Source of the DNA: Coturnix japonica
Lineage: Eukaryota > Chordata > Aves > Galliformes > Phasianidae
Direction of reading: 5' to 3'
Assembly (NCBI RefSeq): GCF_001577835.2
Contig: NC_029516.1
Span: 74,531,221 to 74,595,220, forward strand
DNA length: 64,000 nucleotides
A model generated the notes under the pieces. That model was not told the origin of the DNA. It did not search any database and was given only the letters and a program-made list of their open reading frames with translations. The translations under genes were made by a program, and so were the position numbers. This document shows positions 61,901 to 64,000 of this stretch, piece by piece; the stretch's first letter is position 1; each line of letters starts with the position of its first letter.

Positions 61901-63936
61901 TTATTTTCCATACTTCTTTTCCTTCAGATCAAGGACTCTAACACAGAACCCTGTTGTTTGCGTACCTGAATGCTATAGGATTTTTGTCTGCCCACAATTT
62001 CTCTCTCTGCAGGCAAAATCAATAGAATCCAATCTGAACAATGCAGAGAAAGAACTGGACATCTTTCAGTGGAACAAGCAGCAGCAGATGAATGATTTAG
62101 ATGTAGTTGTGCCTTTGAAACTCCATCAGGTAATTCAAGATTTGTTGTGTTTATCAGTTGTACTTTTGGTAGGTGCAAATGGCTTATGTATATAGGTGTG
62201 TGTTATTGGCTTTTGAGGCCTTTGATTTCCTGATTCACTATTGTGTCCTTCGAGTGACAGTGCCATCAATTGAACTTCATATTTCCTCTGGGTTTGTTTT
62301 CCCTTCATGTAAGGACAGGTAGAGTCAGTGCACTGATGAAATGTGTGGAGCCTTCGAGTGTTTTGCAGGTTTGGAATGGAAAATTCCTTCAGGTCCATGC
62401 CTATTAATAATCTCTTGAGAAAACTAAAAACAAAACAACAACAAAAACCCCAACACAATAGAAACAAGCAAACAAAAAAACCAACGACTATTGAAAGTAA
62501 TGTGGGTTTCACCCAATTCAAGAATGCTGGATTGCATGCAATGCATTCATCTATGCAGCTGTTATCCCAGGGATGATAAGCAGAAAATGAAGAGGGAAAA
62601 CTCCAGACAATGCTGTAATTTCCTCTGGGTTGAATCTTGTCCTCAGAGAGAGAGTGTAGGCCTCTGCCTGTTGTGGCTCATGTGCTTGAGGCAAGCTCAG
62701 CATCTCTATCCTTTGTTTTATCCACCCCCATTAAAATGTTCATAAGAAAGACAGAAGAGTCCCAGACACTCAAAGGAGTCCCCCACTCCATTTTTGTTCT
62801 CGATGTTATAAAAAGGTAAACAGCTTCATACATAGGAAGCCCTCATAGCTCTAAGCAGTCTTTGAGCTCTGCTGTGTGATAGTGGTTCCCCGGCCCCAAA
62901 CATGAGAGCTGTGTCCATGCTATTACCTCATTCATTGGTTTTCAGACTCACACATTTTTTATCCAGAACTGTCAACAGCATCCTAAACAAGTCAAGTCAG
63001 CTTTGCTTAAGGTTGTTTCTGGCAGGTGGAGTATTTCTTTAATGGGGAGATACCCAAGGACTTCTCCCAAGCTCTGGTGTTTACCAGCCAGTCCCTTGGG
63101 TATCTGCAGAAGAGAATTGTGGACCTACATCATGAAAACATAAAGCAGAGAGAGATCTATAACGAGGCCCAGAAGCAATATAAGCAGCTTGTCCAGGACA
63201 AGAAGGAGATGGAGATAACTATTAAAAGTGAGTAACAGATTTCATACAGCACAGGTTTCTAGTTTCTTACTGGGTGTAAGTCAGCAGATCTGCCTTTACT
63301 CTCACCCAAATGTCACAGCTGGTTACTGCAGAAAAGGTGTCTCAAGTGGGATGTTTGAGTGAAGTACTGGTAGTTCTCCAGCACTGTAGGATCACTAGGC
63401 TGTGATAAATAAGTTTTAAGTGCATTTTCTTCTTCATGTAATGTAAGAAGAATTAAAAAGCTCTCTATTCAAAACATTTACATTCCCAAGAACCAGACCC
63501 AGAGATGTCCAGGTGTCTACAACCCTTGAACCTCCTCTCCCAGCCTGATGGGGCTTTGGTGTGGGGATGGCTCATGTGGTTTAGTCATAGCCCAGGTATG
63601 GTCACAGGCAAGAACAAATGGCAGTATTCAGTTGTGAGCTCTATATGAATTCATGTGAATTATTTATCATGGATCATATATGACAAAGCTCAGGCAAAAA
63701 GCTGGGGATACGGAACTAATTCTTATCAACCCATGAAAAGTAGTTCTGCCCCTTGTGCTGTGTCTCTCCTTTTAGGTCTGGAAGAGAAATGCAAGAAGCT
63801 GATGATGCTGAAGTTTGGCCGTGTGGTTGATTTTGAGGCAGTTCAAGCACGCTCTGTTAACATACGCTTGGAAGAGCTGGAATTGCAAATAATAGAGAAA
63901 GAATATGAGCACTCCCTGGAAATCAAAGAGTGTGTG
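33267..63936 (+). CDS. CFAP44: CFAP44 (WDR52), cilia- and flagella-associated protein 44, 3' end outside window
   Basis: Thirty-two coding exons and 1,692 codons lie in the window; about 160 more residues are expected beyond it (human about 1,854). Layout: acidic N-terminus (1-105), a WD-repeat region (about 106-861), then charged coiled coils (862 onward) with an acidic linker near 1,455-1,480. Each intron is GT-AG and phases agree throughout. Sequence follows human CFAP44 as I recall it, for example [38 protein letters not shown]-like and NTEKKKMQL-like stretches. Family knowledge: with CFAP43 it forms the tether/tether-head of inner-arm dynein I1/f on the axoneme, and loss causes malformed sperm flagella. 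The start ATG has A at -3 and opens [11 protein letters not shown]; a non-coding first exon near 30,442 is inferred. Confidence 0.95.
34132..34159. repeat. A-run plus TA microsatellite in CFAP44 intron 2
   Basis: A homopolymer of A runs directly into a (TA)n tract. It could be the decayed tail of a retroposed sequence, but no body is recognisable. Confidence 0.8.
35934..40626 (+). CDS. CFAP44: CFAP44 coding exons 4-9: first WD-repeat block
   Basis: Exons 35934-36096, 37113-37215, 37499-37715, 39180-39294, 39806-39970 and 40471-40626. They encode residues 106-411 with repeated beta-propeller text: [67 protein letters not shown] and the split [11 protein letters not shown]. Several frames read through donors or upstream of acceptors and are longer than the true exons. 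Confidence 0.95.
41016..46043 (+). CDS. CFAP44: CFAP44 coding exons 10-14: second WD-repeat block
   Basis: Exons 41016-41063 (only 48 bp, [16 protein letters not shown]), 42003-42102, 43274-43368, 44827-45036 and 45933-46043. They encode residues 412-599, with [43 protein letters not shown] and [19 protein letters not shown]. Exons 11 and 12 split the Arg of LDRSVRIYD, a WD blade core. Confidence 0.95.
47560..48770 (-). mobile_element. Mariner-type DNA transposon relic in CFAP44 intron 14
   Basis: The minus strand carries decayed mariner transposase: a central [14 protein letters not shown] (family form DETWxHHYxPESKxQSMEW), then KVMCTLFWD-like text, and a C-terminal part near 47,580-47,760 including [19 protein letters not shown] and, in another frame, [15 protein letters not shown]. 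Stops and frameshifts are spread over the whole length, so it is inactive. Terminal inverted repeats were not resolved and the ends are approximate. It fits the bird Galluhop-type mariners by general resemblance. Confidence 0.75.
47764..48075. other. Unidentified insert inside the mariner relic
   Basis: Transposase similarity stops near 47,764 and resumes near 48,075, with about 310 bp of unrelated text between where the catalytic C-terminal half would be. The left edge shows two copies of TATACAGTTGGA about 30 bp apart. It may be a second element or strongly diverged mariner sequence. Confidence 0.35.
48998..52068 (+). CDS. CFAP44: CFAP44 coding exons 15-18: last WD block with charged insert
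   Basis: Exons 48998-49150, 50475-50690, 51137-51282 and 51798-52068 encode residues 600-861. Exon 15 starts [18 protein letters not shown]. Exon 16 has a Lys/Glu helix and an acidic run ([11 protein letters not shown]; longer in human) inserted in the propeller, then [20 protein letters not shown]. Exon 18 ends the WD region with [18 protein letters not shown] and [13 protein letters not shown]. The insert length differs from human, as expected for low-complexity sequence. Confidence 0.95.
51443..51765 (-). mobile_element. CR1 LINE fragment abutting CFAP44 exon 18 acceptor
   Basis: Inverted CR1 ORF2-end sequence (CCTTCTTATGTCCAGTCTGA, CTGAGCCTCCCCTTCTTCAG, CACTGCCCTTCTCTGGAC, AGGAGCCCAAAACTGAACAC). 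The 3' tail is missing. It occupies most of the 515-bp intron 17, leaving about 32 bp before exon 18. Antisense to CFAP44. Confidence 0.92.
53539..57026 (+). CDS. CFAP44: CFAP44 coding exons 19-24: first coiled-coil region
   Basis: Exons 53539-53594, 54025-54187, 54521-54651, 55558-55751, 56125-56284 and 56849-57026 encode residues 862-1155. Highly charged helical text: [51 protein letters not shown], then [15 protein letters not shown]. The exon 20 donor is AG|GTTAAT and its frame stays open for 33 codons into the intron, a trap for single-exon prediction. Confidence 0.94.
57398..57895 (+). CDS. CFAP44: CFAP44 coding exon 25 (largest in window)
   Basis: 166 codons, residues 1156-1321, phase 0 at both ends. 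Starts [20 protein letters not shown], then a proline-rich hinge ([19 protein letters not shown]) shared with human, a serine-rich poorly conserved loop, and a helix [20 protein letters not shown]. The open frame extends about 140 bases upstream and 65 bases downstream of the real splice sites. Confidence 0.95.
58309..60171 (+). CDS. CFAP44: CFAP44 coding exons 26-28: coiled coil and acidic linker
   Basis: Exons 58309-58512, 58905-59091 and 60061-60171, residues 1322-1489. Exon 26: [19 protein letters not shown]. Exon 27 ends in a lysine run. Exon 28 is almost wholly Glu/Asp/Ser, then ILDISVCPE, with its last base starting the Asn of ENCDKALF in exon 29. Reading past its donor meets a stop after two codons, so the plain frame mimics a gene end here; the protein continues. 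Confidence 0.94.
60781..63936 (+). CDS. CFAP44: CFAP44 coding exons 29-32: C-terminal coiled coil, incomplete
   Basis: Exons 60781-60911, 62013-62129, 63026-63227 and 63776-63936, residues 1489-1692. Conserved words: [58 protein letters not shown]. Exon 32 ends at donor GTAAGG in phase 0; remaining exons and the stop codon lie beyond the right edge. Confidence 0.94.
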
Positions 63937-64000
63937 GTAAGGTACAAGAATGGGAGGAGGGTGTATGTACGGATATGTTCTATTAAGGCTTCATTTGCCT

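Overview
The window is vertebrate nuclear DNA and almost certainly from a bird, most likely a galliform. Genes are split by many GT-AG introns, promoters are CpG-rich, the dominant repeat is the avian LINE CR1 (six clear copies plus relics), and a mariner relic and an old retroviral fossil are present. Two protein-coding genes can be supported exon by exon. ILDR1 lies on the minus strand (16,508-29,329, 8 coding exons, 552 codons). CFAP44/WDR52 lies on the plus strand (33,267 to beyond the right edge, 32 coding exons and 1,692 codons in the window, 3' end missing). All exon phases of both models fit without a break, and both proteins agree with my memory of the human orthologues along their length.

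Layout: 1 to about 3,590 is the 5' part of a broken endogenous retrovirus on the minus strand (ERV-L-like). From about 3,600 to 16,250 is a gene-poor stretch holding an orphan CpG island (7,150-7,700), a 200-bp TTCCC polypyrimidine tract, a run of 20 G and a CR1 copy; no coding gene is supported there. From 16,250 to 29,560 is ILDR1 with its polyadenylation signal, CR1 copies in introns 3 and 5, and a CpG-island promoter. About 1.1 kb separates the ILDR1 start codon from the likely first exon of CFAP44. This divergent promoter region carries a CR1 tail and, on the CFAP44 side, a sequence fitting the RFX X-box consensus of ciliary genes. From 30,440 to 64,000 is CFAP44, with a mariner relic in intron 14 and a CR1 filling most of intron 17.

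The two genes are functionally unrelated: ILDR1 (angulin-2) is a tricellular-junction membrane protein, and CFAP44 is an axonemal WD-repeat/coiled-coil protein of the inner-arm dynein I1 tether. They share only a head-to-head regulatory region. In human, as I recall, they lie megabases apart on 3q13, so the adjacency here reflects rearrangement. I found no clearly new biological system. The best leads are the orphan CpG island, the X-box in the shared promoter region, the possible ILDR1 intron-retention isoform that would lose a C-terminal PDZ-type motif, and the CR1 copy that abuts a CFAP44 splice acceptor.
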